A stretch of 64,000 nucleotides of DNA from Ga0077555 sp041397775. GTDB lineage: Bacteria > Pseudomonadota > Alphaproteobacteria > Rhizobiales > Hyphomicrobiaceae. The DNA lies in assembly GCA_041397775.1 (NCBI GenBank), contig JAWKWB010000003.1, forward strand, positions 1 to 64,000, in the 5' to 3' direction. The position numbers and the translations under genes were made by a program. This document shows, piece after piece, positions 32,938-43,309 of the stretch. Every line of letters starts with the position of its first letter. The first letter of the stretch is position 1. The notes below the pieces were generated by a model. It made no database searches. It saw only the letters and a program-made list of their open reading frames with translations, and was not told the origin of the DNA.

Positions 32938-32998
32938 CTGTCGCGCGGGTTCGTTCGCGCGGTGATCTCCGACACTAGAGACAAGGATACCGGTTGAC

Positions 32999-34138
32999 AT
33001 GGTGACGATTGCCGTCACGCCTGAGCCGGAGGGTGAGACGCGCGTCGCGATCACACCCGAGACGGCGAAGAAGCTCGTCGGGCTCGGGTGCGCCGTGCGA
33101 ATCACCGCCGGCGCCGGGGCGCGCTCCCGCTTTGCCGATGCGGCCTATGCCGCTGCCGGCGCGAGCATGATCGAAGGTGCCGCAGCGACCGTCGCGGACG
33201 CGGACATCCTTTTGAAGGTGCGGCGTCCCGCTGCCGGCGAGCTTGCCGGCATGAAGCCGGGCGGCATGGTGTTCGCGATTTTGAACCCGTACGACGACCG
33301 CCCCGACCTCGAGGCGCTGGCGGCAACGGGTGCCAGCCTGTTCGCCATGGAATTCATGCCCCGCATCACGCGGGCGCAGTCCATGGACGTGCTGTCGAGC
33401 CAGGCCAACCTCGCGGGCTATAAGGCGGTGGTCGACGCCGCCTCGCTGTTCGAGCAGGCCCTGCCGATGATGATGACGGCGGCCGGTACGGTTCCTGCCG
33501 CGAAGGTCTTCGTCATGGGTGTCGGCGTCGCCGGCCTGCAGGCCATCGCCACGGCCCGGCGGCTCGGCGCCATCGTGTCGGCGACGGACGTGCGCCCGGC
33601 CACGAAGGAGCAGGTGGCTTCGCTCGGCGCCAAATTCATCGCCGTCGAGGACGACGAGTTCAAGCAGGCGCAGACGGCGGCGGGCTACGCCAAGCCGATG
33701 TCGGAGGCCTACCAGAAAAAGCAGGCCGAACTGATCGCGGGCCATATCAAGACGCAGGACATCGTCATCACGACGGCGCTGATCCCGGGGCGTCCCGCGC
33801 CGAAGCTCGTCACGGCCGAGATGGTCGCCTCCATGAAGCCCGGCGCGGTGATCGCGGATCTCGCCGCCGAGCGCGGCGGCAACTGCGCGCTGACCAAGCC
33901 CGGCGAGATCGTGGAAGCCGATGGCGTGCGCATCTGGGGGCCGATCAACCTGCCCGGCACGGTACCGGTGAACGCTTCGGCGCTCTACGCCAAGAACCTG
34001 CTGACCTTCCTGGAGACGATGTTCGACAAGAAGGAGAAGACGCTCGCGGTCAATTGGGACGACGAGCTGGTGCAGGGCACGCTCGTCGCCAAGGGCGGCA
34101 GCATCATGCATCCCAACCTGATGCCGAAGGGGGCCTGA
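32999..34138 (+). CDS. pntAA: NAD(P) transhydrogenase subunit alpha, part 1
   Basis: The NAD(H)-binding domain I of the proton-translocating transhydrogenase, facing the cytoplasm. The 379-residue protein opens with MVTIAVTPEPEGETRVAITPE and has SQANLAGYKAVVDAA, the nucleotide fold VFVMGVGVAGLQAIATARRLGA, the DVRPATKEQVASLGAKF loop and VTTALIPGRPAP. The split into AA and AB polypeptides is the alphaproteobacterial arrangement. pntAB follows 4 bases after. A possible Shine-Dalgarno is GACAAGGA. Confidence 0.96.
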   Translation: MVTIAVTPEPEGETRVAITPETAKKLVGLGCAVRITAGAGARSRFADAAYAAAGASMIEGAAATVADADILLKVRRPAAGELAGMKPGGMVFAILNPYDDRPDLEALAATGASLFAMEFMPRITRAQSMDVLSSQANLAGYKAVVDAASLFEQALPMMMTAAGTVPAAKVFVMGVGVAGLQAIATARRLGAIVSATDVRPATKEQVASLGAKFIAVEDDEFKQAQTAAGYAKPMSEAYQKKQAELIAGHIKTQDIVITTALIPGRPAPKLVTAEMVASMKPGAVIADLAAERGGNCALTKPGEIVEADGVRIWGPINLPGTVPVNASALYAKNLLTFLETMFDKKEKTLAVNWDDELVQGTLVAKGGSIMHPNLMPKGA

Positions 34139-34142
34139 TCCG

Positions 34143-34514
34143 ATGGCGCGACTTGTCCTGGCTGCGTTGATGGCACTCGCTCCCACGCTGGCGCACGCCG
34201 CGGGCGGCGGCGACGTCGATCCGTTCGTCTACCGCTTCATGGTCTTCGTCATCGCGATCTTCGTCGGCTACTACGTGGTGTGGTCGGTGACGCCGGCGCT
34301 ACACACGCCGCTGATGAGCGTGACGAACGCCATCTCCTCCGTCATCGTCGTCGGCGCCTTGCTAGCGGCGGGTGTCGCCATGGTGTCGAGTGGCTCGATC
34401 CTCGCCAAGTTCTTCGGCTTCCTGGCGCTCGTGATGGCCTCCGTGAACATTTTCGGCGGCTTCCTCGTCACGCAGCGCATGCTGGCGATGTACAAGAAAA
34501 AAGAAAAGAAATGA
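34143..34514 (+). CDS. pntAB: NAD(P) transhydrogenase subunit alpha, part 2
   Basis: A 123-residue membrane subunit carrying part of the proton-channel domain II. Three to four helices are visible: VFVIAIFVGYYVVWSVTPAL, TPLMSVTNAISSVIVVGALL and ASVNIFGGFLVTQRMLAMYK. TPLMSVTNAISS is the family's most conserved stretch. The stop overlaps the ATG of the DUF2798 gene (ATGA). Confidence 0.95.
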   Translation: MARLVLAALMALAPTLAHAAGGGDVDPFVYRFMVFVIAIFVGYYVVWSVTPALHTPLMSVTNAISSVIVVGALLAAGVAMVSSGSILAKFFGFLALVMASVNIFGGFLVTQRMLAMYKKKEKK

Positions 34515-34795
34515 GCCGGGATTTGCGACTTCCCAGCAGGACGGCGCCAGTCGTTTTCGGCGGCCTGCTTTCAGGGCTCATGTCCCTGCTGGTCTCGGGA
34601 GTCGCGACGTTCCGGGCGCTCGGGCCTGTCGATCATTTCGTCGCGAGCTGGATCTCCGGCTGGCTGTCGTCCTGGCCCATCGCGTTTGCAGCCGTTCTCG
34701 TGGTGGCGCCGTTCGTGCGCCGCATCGTTTCGATCATCGTCGCGCCGCCGGCCGTCGGCGTGTCGCCGGTCCCCCAAGCCCGAACAGGAGCTTGA
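34511..34795 (+). CDS. DUF2798-family two-helix membrane protein inside the pnt operon
   Basis: A 94-residue protein, MSRDLRLPSRTAPVVF followed by GGLLSGLMSLLVSGVATFRA and then WISGWLSSWPIAFAAVL and VVAPFVRRIVSII. The two helices and the SGLMSLLVSG and SWPIAFA motifs match DUF2798. The gene overlaps pntAB by four bases and ends six bases before pntB, so it is co-translated with the transhydrogenase. That position between pntAB and pntB is unusual. The function is unknown; an accessory or regulatory membrane partner is possible. Confidence 0.8.
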   Translation: MSRDLRLPSRTAPVVFGGLLSGLMSLLVSGVATFRALGPVDHFVASWISGWLSSWPIAFAAVLVVAPFVRRIVSIIVAPPAVGVSPVPQARTGA

Positions 34796-34801
34796 AGCTC
34801 A

Positions 34802-36211
<1,410 letters not shown>

Positions 36212-36244
36212 CGCCGGCCAGCATCGGGACTCGGACAATCGAAT

Positions 36245-36275
36245 AAGCCCCCGCCGGTGGTCCGGTCGGGGGCTT
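36245..36275. terminator. Transcription terminator between pntB and the SDR gene
   Basis: A hairpin with arms AAGCCCCC / GGGGGCTT and an inner CCGG-TGGT-CCGG stem lies between convergent genes. The AA..TT ends make it usable from both sides, though the T-run is short. Confidence 0.8.
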
Positions 36276-36324
36276 CGCGTTTCGAGCGATGAGACACGGG
36301 GCTCCTGGAGGAGCCCCCTCTCCT

Positions 36325-37257
36325 TCAGGCCTTGTCGGGCTTGGCCGGCGCCTCGTTGGGAATGTTGTGCATGAGCGACTGGGGCATCATGTCGACGAGT
36401 TCGTCGACGTTGAACATGCCGCCATCGTCCCACTTGTAGATCGAGCGCTTCACCTCGCCGTAGTAGTAGGTGTGATAGTGCCCCTTCTCGGCGTGGAAGA
36501 TCTGGCCGTTCACGTCCTTGGCCGCGTCCGTGCACAGATAGGCGACCATCGGCGCGATGTACTCGGGGCCCGGCATGGCCATGCGCGACTCGTAGTCCTT
36601 CTCGGTCATGAGGCCGTTCTCGACGCGCCGCCTCCAGTTGGCGATGACGGCGTCGTTGACGGTCATGCGGGTGGCGGCGAACGGGCACATGGCGTTGGCG
36701 GTGATGCCGTACTGGCCCGCTTCGCGCGCGATGGTGCGCGTCAGGCCGATGATGCCGGCCTTGGCGGCGGCGTAATTGCATTGGCCGACGGAGCCCTTGA
36801 AGGCGTCCGACGAGAAGTTGACGATGCGGCCGAAGCGCTGGTTGCGCATCATCTTGGTGGCGTGCGTGCACATGTTCCAGGTGCCCTTGAGGTGCACGCC
36901 GATGACGAGGTCGAAGTCCTCCTCCGTCATGTTCCAGATCATGCGCTCGCGCAGCATGCCGGCGGTGTTCACGACGAAATCGATCTTGCCGTAGGTCTCC
37001 GCGCACGTGCGCACCATTCGTCCCACGGCCTGATAGTCGGTGACGCTCTCGCGGTTGGCCATGGCCTTGCCGCCGGCCTTGACGATCTCCTGCACGACCT
37101 GCTCGGCGGAATCGTCCTTGTCCTGCTGGCCTTCGCGGCCCGCGCCGACGTCGTTGACGATGACGCTCGCGCCTTCCTTGGCCATCAGCAGCGCGACCGC
37201 GCGACCGATGCCGCGGCCCGCGCCCGTGACGATACCTGCCTTGCCTTCGAGGTTCAT
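36325..37257 (-). CDS. Short-chain dehydrogenase/reductase
   Basis: A 310-residue SDR with GIVTGAGRGIGRAVAL as the dinucleotide-binding motif, VNTAG, the catalytic Ser-Ser in IVNFSSDAFKG and YAAAK as the Tyr/Lys pair. The C-terminal extension (HTYYYGEVKRSIYKWDDGG) is longer than in a classical SDR and resembles the dehydrogenase unit of MaoC-linked hydroxyacyl-CoA enzymes. The substrate is unknown. The TRAP permease genes lie 134 bases upstream on the same strand; the gap shows nothing notable. Confidence 0.88.
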   Translation of the reverse strand: MNLEGKAGIVTGAGRGIGRAVALLMAKEGASVIVNDVGAGREGQQDKDDSAEQVVQEIVKAGGKAMANRESVTDYQAVGRMVRTCAETYGKIDFVVNTAGMLRERMIWNMTEEDFDLVIGVHLKGTWNMCTHATKMMRNQRFGRIVNFSSDAFKGSVGQCNYAAAKAGIIGLTRTIAREAGQYGITANAMCPFAATRMTVNDAVIANWRRRVENGLMTEKDYESRMAMPGPEYIAPMVAYLCTDAAKDVNGQIFHAEKGHYHTYYYGEVKRSIYKWDDGGMFNVDELVDMMPQSLMHNIPNEAPAKPDKA

Positions 37258-37391
37258 TGTCGACGCTCCTGTTGCCTTGCGTTTCCCCGATCGCGACCGA
37301 TCCTTTGCGCGCGGCCGCGATATCGAGGGCTACGATGCGCCACACAGGGCGTCGTTGACAAGGGCGCTACACGGCCAATGGCAGGAGGGCG

Positions 37392-38687
37392 TCAGAGCCC
37401 TTTGCCCATTACGGCCGTCGGCAGCCACAGCGCAAGATCGGGCACGGCCATGAGCAGCGCGATCAGCAGGATCATGGCGCCGACGTAGGGCAGGACGCCC
37501 CGGATGACGTCGGTGACGGGTCCGCGCTCGCGCATGCCCTGCACGACGTAGATGTTGAGCCCCACGGGCGGCGTGATCAGGGCTGCCTCGATCAGGATCG
37601 TGAGGACGATGCCCCACCAGATCGGATCCCAGCCGAGCTTGGTGACGATGGGAAAGATGAAGGGTGTCGTCAGGATCATCATGGAGATGGTCTCCATGAA
37701 GCAGCCCAGGATCAGGTAGAAGACGATGATCAGGACCATCATGGCGTACTTGCCGAGGCCGAGGGCCTCCATGCCCTTGGCGATGGTGTCGGTGACGCCG
37801 ATGGCGGCCAGTACGAAGTTCAGGAACTGTGCCGCCAGGATGATGAGCATGATGATGGCCGTCGTGCGCATCGTACCCTCGGCCACGGCGCGCAGCATGG
37901 CGAAGGAGAACTTGCCCTCCCAGGCGGCCAGGCACAGCGAGGCGACGACGCCGAGCGAGGCGGCCTCGGTGGGTGTCGCCCAGCCCGCATAGATGGTGCC
38001 GATCACGACGAGGAAGATGACGAACGGCGGCATCAGGTCGAGGAGACCCGCGATCCGCTGCGCCCACGTCGTCTCGATGGCGCGACCGCCCTTCCGGGGA
38101 TCGGCGATGCAGGCCACGAGCACGATGAGCATGAAGAGCGAGGCGAGCAGGATGCCGGGAATGAAGCCCGCCAGGTAAAGCCGCGGCACGCTGCTGTTGG
38201 TGAGAAGTCCGTAGAGGATGAAGTTGATCGATGGCGGGATGAGAATGCCCAGCGTACCGCCCGCCGCGATGGAGCCCAGGAATAGCGGCTCGTTGTAGCC
38301 GCGCTTGCCGATCTCGGGCAGGGCCACCGTGCCGACCGTCGCCGCCGTCGCCACGCTCGAACCGGAAGTGGCCGCGAACATCGCGCAGGTGCCGATGTTG
38401 GCATGCATGAGGCCGCCGGGCAGCCACGACAGCCATTGCGCGACGGCGTTGTAGGCCTTGGTGGCGATGCCCGCCCTGAGCAGGATCTCGCCCAGCATCA
38501 CGAACATGGGGATGGCGATGAGGATGTATTCGCTCGAGGAGTTCCAGAGGATCTCGCCCATGGCGCGGTGCAGCGGCATCATCGCGTACATGTTGTTGAG
38601 CGCCATGCCGAGCACGCCCATGACGGCGGCGACCGGCACGCTCACGACCAATAGCGCGATGAGGATCAGAAGGGCCGAGGCGAGCAT
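37392..38687 (-). CDS. TRAP transporter large permease subunit (DctM family)
   Basis: A 431-residue membrane protein with about 11-12 helices, carrying the solute-conducting domain of a tripartite ATP-independent periplasmic transporter. GTCAMFAATSGSSVATAATVG and LGILIPPSINFILYG are signature segments. The stop of the small permease is three bases away. The solute (usually a carboxylate) cannot be told. No DctP-type binding protein gene lies in the window next to it. Confidence 0.93.
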   Translation of the reverse strand: MLASALLILIALLVVSVPVAAVMGVLGMALNNMYAMMPLHRAMGEILWNSSSEYILIAIPMFVMLGEILLRAGIATKAYNAVAQWLSWLPGGLMHANIGTCAMFAATSGSSVATAATVGTVALPEIGKRGYNEPLFLGSIAAGGTLGILIPPSINFILYGLLTNSSVPRLYLAGFIPGILLASLFMLIVLVACIADPRKGGRAIETTWAQRIAGLLDLMPPFVIFLVVIGTIYAGWATPTEAASLGVVASLCLAAWEGKFSFAMLRAVAEGTMRTTAIIMLIILAAQFLNFVLAAIGVTDTIAKGMEALGLGKYAMMVLIIVFYLILGCFMETISMMILTTPFIFPIVTKLGWDPIWWGIVLTILIEAALITPPVGLNIYVVQGMRERGPVTDVIRGVLPYVGAMILLIALLMAVPDLALWLPTAVMGKGL

Positions 38688-38690
38688 GTG

Positions 38691-39305
38691 TCAGTGGTCC
38701 TTGTCCTGATGGACGGCGATTCCCAGTCCTTCGAGCTCGCTGGCGATCTCCTCGTCCTGAGAGGCGATGCCGATGGTGGCGGCGACTGCCGGCAGGTCGC
38801 CGCGGGCAAGCGCGACCGCCCCGCGCAGGAATGCGACGGCGATGGTGAGGCCGAACAGGACGAGGCCGGCGAGCCAGGGGATCTGCGCCCATGCCAGGGG
38901 GATGCGCAGGTTGGTATTGGAGCGGATCACCTCGGTCAGGCTCGTCCAGGAGACGTCGAAGGCGCGCTCGACGACGGCGGCGACGAAGATGCCGAGCAGC
39001 AGCAGGGCGACGAGATCGAGCCAGGCGCGCGTGCGCGCGGAGAGCATGCCATAGAGGACGTCGATGCGGACGTGCCCGCGCGTGACGAGCACATGTGCCA
39101 TCGACCAACTGGTGCCGATGGCGAACAGGTAGCCCGAGATCTCGTCGGAGCCGGAAAAGGTGAAGCTCGAGCCCACGAGCGTGGCGAGGCCCTTCCTCAG
39201 CAAAACCTCGAGCGTCACGATGAATGCGGCGAAGAACAACATGGCGCCGCCGCACCACACGGCGACGCGCGACAGCGCACACAAGGCGTTCCAGAGCTTG
39301 TCCAC
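38691..39305 (-). CDS. TRAP transporter small permease subunit (DctQ family)
   Basis: A 204-residue protein with four helices: AVWCGGAMLFFAAFIVTLEV with LLRKGLATLVG, then EISGYLFAIGTSWSMAHVL, RAWLDLVALLLLGIFVAAVV and IPWLAGLVLFGLTIAVAFLR. HVRIDVLYG is the usual DctQ loop. It pairs with DctM, joined by only three bases. Confidence 0.9.
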   Translation of the reverse strand: MDKLWNALCALSRVAVWCGGAMLFFAAFIVTLEVLLRKGLATLVGSSFTFSGSDEISGYLFAIGTSWSMAHVLVTRGHVRIDVLYGMLSARTRAWLDLVALLLLGIFVAAVVERAFDVSWTSLTEVIRSNTNLRIPLAWAQIPWLAGLVLFGLTIAVAFLRGAVALARGDLPAVAATIGIASQDEEIASELEGLGIAVHQDKDH

Positions 39306-39322
39306 GGGCCCCTCATAAGACG

Positions 39323-39349
39323 AGGCCCGGCGCGCGGTGCGCTGGGCCT
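39323..39349. terminator. Hairpin between the PPOX gene and the TRAP genes
   Basis: Arms AGGCCC / GGGCCT with an inner GCGC..GCGC stem, placed 120-146 bases after the PPOX stop and just upstream of the dctQ start. No T-run on the minus strand, so termination is only likely, not certain. Confidence 0.45.
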
Positions 39350-39468
39350 TGCATCTCCCGTGACCAAGCTAGGCGTGCCGTGCAACGGCGCGGAGTGAAG
39401 TCTCCAAAGCGTGGCGTAAACTCGGCATTAAGCGGTCCAGCGGCCCGCTTCCAGCCCCCACGTATCCT

Positions 39469-40077
39469 TCAGTAGATCGTTTCTTCGAGCCGCTTGGGGT
39501 AGTTGCGGTCGTACTCCTTGCCGTCGAAGCTGGCGCTCAAGGCTTCCAGCATCTCGCCGGTCGAGGGAAGCTCGGTGCGCGCGACCTGCGCATCCGGGCT
39601 CCACAAGCGCGAGCGAACGAGCGCCTTGGGGCACTGGAAGTAGACGCGCTCGGCCGTGACCTTCAGTACCGTGCGCGGCAGCTTGCCGTTGAAGGCGAAG
39701 CTCTCGTTGAGAGCTGGATCGTTCAGGATTTCCGCCGTGCCGTTGATGCGCAGCGTGTTGCCGATGCCGGGGATCAGGAACAGCAGCGCGCAGCGGGGAT
39801 CGCGCACGATGTTGCGCAGGGCATCGATGCGATTGTTGCCGCGCCGGTCGGGGATCAGGACGGTCTTCCCGTCGACGACACGCACGAAGCCGGCAGGATC
39901 GCCGCGCGGGCTGCAATCGAGGCCCTCGGGACCCGCCGTCGCCAGGACGACGAAGGGCGACTTGTCGATGAAGGCGCGATAGTGATCGGAGATGTGATCG
40001 ATTTCCTTGATCACGGCGGCTTCCACGGGGGCGCCGTAGAGGGCGTCCAGTTCCGCGATCGTGGTCACCTTGGTCAT
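39469..40077 (-). CDS. FMN-binding PPOX-type flavoprotein (pyridoxamine 5'-phosphate oxidase-like fold)
   Basis: A 202-residue split-barrel protein. Segments FVVLATAGPEGLDCSPRGDP, VLIPDRRGNNRIDALRNI, ALLFLIPGIGNTLRINGTAE and YFQCPKALVRSRLW match the PPOX class of the MSMEG_1061 type. Members bind flavin and may reduce or detoxify small molecules; the native substrate is not known. MTKVTTIAEL is the start, divergent from the MetE-like gene with 167 bases between. Confidence 0.83.
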   Translation of the reverse strand: MTKVTTIAELDALYGAPVEAAVIKEIDHISDHYRAFIDKSPFVVLATAGPEGLDCSPRGDPAGFVRVVDGKTVLIPDRRGNNRIDALRNIVRDPRCALLFLIPGIGNTLRINGTAEILNDPALNESFAFNGKLPRTVLKVTAERVYFQCPKALVRSRLWSPDAQVARTELPSTGEMLEALSASFDGKEYDRNYPKRLEETIY

Positions 40078-40244
40078 GACGGCTCCCGTTGTGGCCAATT
40101 CTGGAATCGAGAGATTAGACGGGCACGCGGACAGTAGGAAGCGGGAACCGTCTTGGCTCGACATTGCCGGCCAGATGCCGCAAACACCTGCTCGTGCCGT
40201 GCACCTGACGCGCAATGCGCGCAATCGCCAACGTGGAGGGCGAC

Positions 40245-41279
40245 ATGACAGACAAGCTCCTGCCGACCGCCGTCGTCGGCAGCTATCCGCAGCCCGATTG
40301 GCTGATCGATCGCGCCAAGCTGGAAAAGCACGTGCCGCGCACGCGCCTGCACGAATTGTGGCGCGTCCCGGAGCCCTGGCTGGAGCAGGCCCAGGACGAT
40401 GCGACCATCCTGGCGATCCGCGACATGGAGCGGGCGGGCATCGACGTGATCACGGACGGCGAGATCCGCCGCGAGAGCTATTCCAACCGCTTTGCGACGG
40501 CGCTGGAGGGCATCGACTGCGACAACCCCGGCTTCGTCGTGTCGCGGGCCAACATCAAGACGGCGGTGCCCCGGGTCGTCGGCCGGATCACGCGCCGTGG
40601 CCCCGTCGAAGTGCGCGACATGCAGTTCCTGCGGCAGAACACGGACCGGATGGCGAAGATGACGCTGCCGGGGCCCTTCACCATGGGCCAGCAGGCCAAG
40701 GACGAGCACTACGGCGACCCCGAAGCGCTCGCCATGGATCTGGCTGCCGCCGTCAATGCGGAGGCGCATGATCTCGTGCGGGCGGGCGCCGACGTCATCC
40801 AGCTCGACGAACCGTGGGTGCGCAACGATCCTGCGGCCGCACAACGCTATGCCGTCAAGGCGATCGACCGGGCGCTCGAGGGGCTCACCGTGCCGACCGT
40901 CGTGCACGTGTGCTTCGGCTACGGGCTCGTGGTTCCGGGGACGTCGAAGCCGACGAGCTACGGCTTCCTGGCGGAGCTGTCGCAAAGCCGTGCCGATACC
41001 ATTTCGATCGAGGCGGCGCAGCCCAGGATCGACCTCGGCGTGCTGCGCGATCTCGCCCCCAAGAAGGTGATGCTGGGGGTGCTCGACTTGTCGACGCGGG
41101 AGATCGAAACGGCCGAAGCCGTGGCAGCGCGCATTCGCCAGGGGCTCGCGTTCGCACCGGCCGCCCGCATCGTGCCCGCCCCCGACTGCGGCATGAAGTA
41201 TCTCCCCCGCGCGGTCGCTTTCGGGAAACTCAAGGCGCTGGCGGACGGGGCTGCCATCGTACGTACCGAAATTTCGTGA
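40245..41279 (+). CDS. Core-MetE-like cobalamin-independent methionine synthase family protein
   Basis: A 344-residue protein corresponding only to the C-terminal catalytic half of MetE. Opening VVGSYPQPDWL, MERAGIDVITDGEIRRESY, LPGPFTMG, IQLDEPWV, the zinc ligands VVHVCFGYG (His and Cys) and PDCGMKYLPR (Cys) are all visible. Single-domain relatives include core-MetE proteins that may use other methyl donors, and epoxide-CoM enzymes. GGAGGG precedes the ATG. Which methyl donor it uses is not clear from sequence. Confidence 0.85.
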   Translation: MTDKLLPTAVVGSYPQPDWLIDRAKLEKHVPRTRLHELWRVPEPWLEQAQDDATILAIRDMERAGIDVITDGEIRRESYSNRFATALEGIDCDNPGFVVSRANIKTAVPRVVGRITRRGPVEVRDMQFLRQNTDRMAKMTLPGPFTMGQQAKDEHYGDPEALAMDLAAAVNAEAHDLVRAGADVIQLDEPWVRNDPAAAQRYAVKAIDRALEGLTVPTVVHVCFGYGLVVPGTSKPTSYGFLAELSQSRADTISIEAAQPRIDLGVLRDLAPKKVMLGVLDLSTREIETAEAVAARIRQGLAFAPAARIVPAPDCGMKYLPRAVAFGKLKALADGAAIVRTEIS

Positions 41280-41382
41280 CCATGGGCGCTGCGGCAGACG
41301 CCGTCGCGCCTGACCCACCAGACCAAGCCGACAGGCGGCGCGCTCGGCGTGCGCCGTGCCAGCGGAGAGCGGCCACCGACCC

Positions 41383-43281
41383 ATGTTGCACTTCAACGAT
41401 CTCACCGTCCGCATCGAGGGCAAGACCATTCTCGATCACGCGACGGCCGCGATTCCGACCGGTCACAAGGTCGGCCTGGTCGGTCGCAACGGCGCAGGAA
41501 AGACCACGCTGCTGCGTGTCGTGACAGGTGATCTGCACGCCGACGACGGGGCAGTCACGACCGCGAGCGGGGCCCGCATCGGGCATGTCGCGCAGGAAGC
41601 GCCCGGCGGCGACGATACGTTGATCGGCTGGGTTTTGGCGGCGGACAAGGAGCGCGCCGGGCTGCTGGCGGAGGCGGAGACGGCAACCGACCCGCATCGC
41701 ATCGCCGCCATCCAGGAGCGGCTCGTCGACATCGACGCCCATGCGGCGCCCGCGCGTGCCGCGCAGATCCTCGCCGGCCTGGGGTTCGACGAGGCGGCGC
41801 AGAACCGGGCCTGCCGCGAATTCTCCGGTGGCTGGCGCATGCGCGTGGCGCTGGCGGCCGTGCTGTTCCTCGAACCGGAGGTGCTGCTGCTCGACGAGCC
41901 GACCAACTACCTCGATCTGGAAGGCGCGCTCTGGCTTGAAAGCTATCTCAAGAGCTATCCCCACACCGTGCTGATGGTGAGCCACGACCGCGACCTGTTG
42001 AACCGCGCGGTCGGCCAGATCCTGCATCTGGAGCGCGGCAAGCTCACGCTCTACACGGGCGGCTACGACGATTTCGAGGAGACGCGCCGGGAGCGCCAGC
42101 GGCTCGAGCTGAAACTGAAGAAGAAGCAGGACGACGAGCGCCGCCGCATCGAGACCTTCATCGCCCGCTTCAAGGCGAAGGCGACCAAGGCGGCGCAGGC
42201 GCAGAGCCGCGTCAAAGCTCTGGCGCGCATGCAACCCATCGCCGCCCAGGTCGAAGATCGTGTGGCGCCGTTCTCGCTGCCTCAGCCGGCCAAGATGCTG
42301 GCCAGTCCGCTGTTGCGGCTCGAAGGCGTCTCGGTGGGCTATGCGCCCGATGCGCCGGTGCTGCGCGGGCTCGATCTGCGCATCGACCAGGACGACCGCA
42401 TCGCGCTGCTCGGCCAGAACGGAAACGGCAAGTCGACGTTCGCCAAGCTGATCTCGGGGCGCCTCGCGCCGCTGGCGGGCACGGTCTACGGGATATCGAA
42501 GGTAACGGTCGGCTACTTCGCGCAGCACCAGCTCGACGATCTCAATCCGCAAGCGACGCCCTACGACTATGCGACCCGGCTGATGCCCGAGGCGACGGAA
42601 GCCCAGCGGCGGGCGCGGCTTGGCACGTGGGGGTTCGGCGCCGACAAGGCCGACACCAAGACCGGCAACCTCTCGGGGGGCGAGAAGGCACGGCTGCTGC
42701 TGGCCATCGCCGCCTTCCACGCGCCGCATCTCCTGATCCTGGACGAGCCGACGAACCATCTCGACATCGACAGCCGTGAGGCGCTCGTGCACGCGCTCAA
42801 CGAGTACGAAGGCGCGGTGATCCTGATCAGTCACGACCGGCACCTGATCGACGCCTGCGTCGACCGGCTTTGGGTGGTGCGCAATGGCACCGTGAAGTCC
42901 TACGACGCCGATATGGATGCCTATCGGGCGGCCTTGATCGCCGAGCGCGGCGGGCAGTCGCGCAGCCGCGGCGGTGGAAAAGGCGGAGAGGACCAGAAGG
43001 CGAGCCGTGCCGATCAGCGCCGTGAGGCGGCCGAACGGCGCCGCGAGGTCGCCCCGCTGCGGAAGGCCATGCAGCAGGCCGAGCAGAAAGTGGAAAAGCT
43101 GACCGGCGAGATCGCGCGCATCGATGTTGCGCTCGCCGATCCCGATCTCTACATGCGTGATCCGGCCAAGGCCCAGACGCTGCTGCGTGACCGGGGGCAG
43201 GCGGCAAAACTGCTCGGCGAGGCGGAAGAGGCCTGGCTCGCGGCCACGGAGCGCTACGAAAGCGCTGCCATCGAGACTTGA
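41383..43281 (+). CDS. ABC-F family ATPase (Uup/EttA-like)
   Basis: A 632-residue soluble protein with two ABC cassettes and no membrane segments. Walker A motifs are GRNGAGKTTLL and GQNGNGKSTFA, signatures REFSGGWRMR and GNLSGGEKAR, and Walker B VLLLDEPTNYLDL and LLILDEPTNHLDI. The linker between cassettes is the charged helical P-site tRNA-interacting region (KKKQDDERRRIETFIARFKAKA). A C-terminal coiled coil (LRKAMQQAEQKVEKLTGE) is Uup-like. ABC-F proteins act on ribosomes, some giving antibiotic resistance. It starts 103 bases after the MetE-like gene. Confidence 0.9.
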   Translation: MLHFNDLTVRIEGKTILDHATAAIPTGHKVGLVGRNGAGKTTLLRVVTGDLHADDGAVTTASGARIGHVAQEAPGGDDTLIGWVLAADKERAGLLAEAETATDPHRIAAIQERLVDIDAHAAPARAAQILAGLGFDEAAQNRACREFSGGWRMRVALAAVLFLEPEVLLLDEPTNYLDLEGALWLESYLKSYPHTVLMVSHDRDLLNRAVGQILHLERGKLTLYTGGYDDFEETRRERQRLELKLKKKQDDERRRIETFIARFKAKATKAAQAQSRVKALARMQPIAAQVEDRVAPFSLPQPAKMLASPLLRLEGVSVGYAPDAPVLRGLDLRIDQDDRIALLGQNGNGKSTFAKLISGRLAPLAGTVYGISKVTVGYFAQHQLDDLNPQATPYDYATRLMPEATEAQRRARLGTWGFGADKADTKTGNLSGGEKARLLLAIAAFHAPHLLILDEPTNHLDIDSREALVHALNEYEGAVILISHDRHLIDACVDRLWVVRNGTVKSYDADMDAYRAALIAERGGQSRSRGGGKGGEDQKASRADQRREAAERRREVAPLRKAMQQAEQKVEKLTGEIARIDVALADPDLYMRDPAKAQTLLRDRGQAAKLLGEAEEAWLAATERYESAAIET

Positions 43282-43309
43282 GAGCATCGCTGGGGACCAC
43301 GCGGAATTC

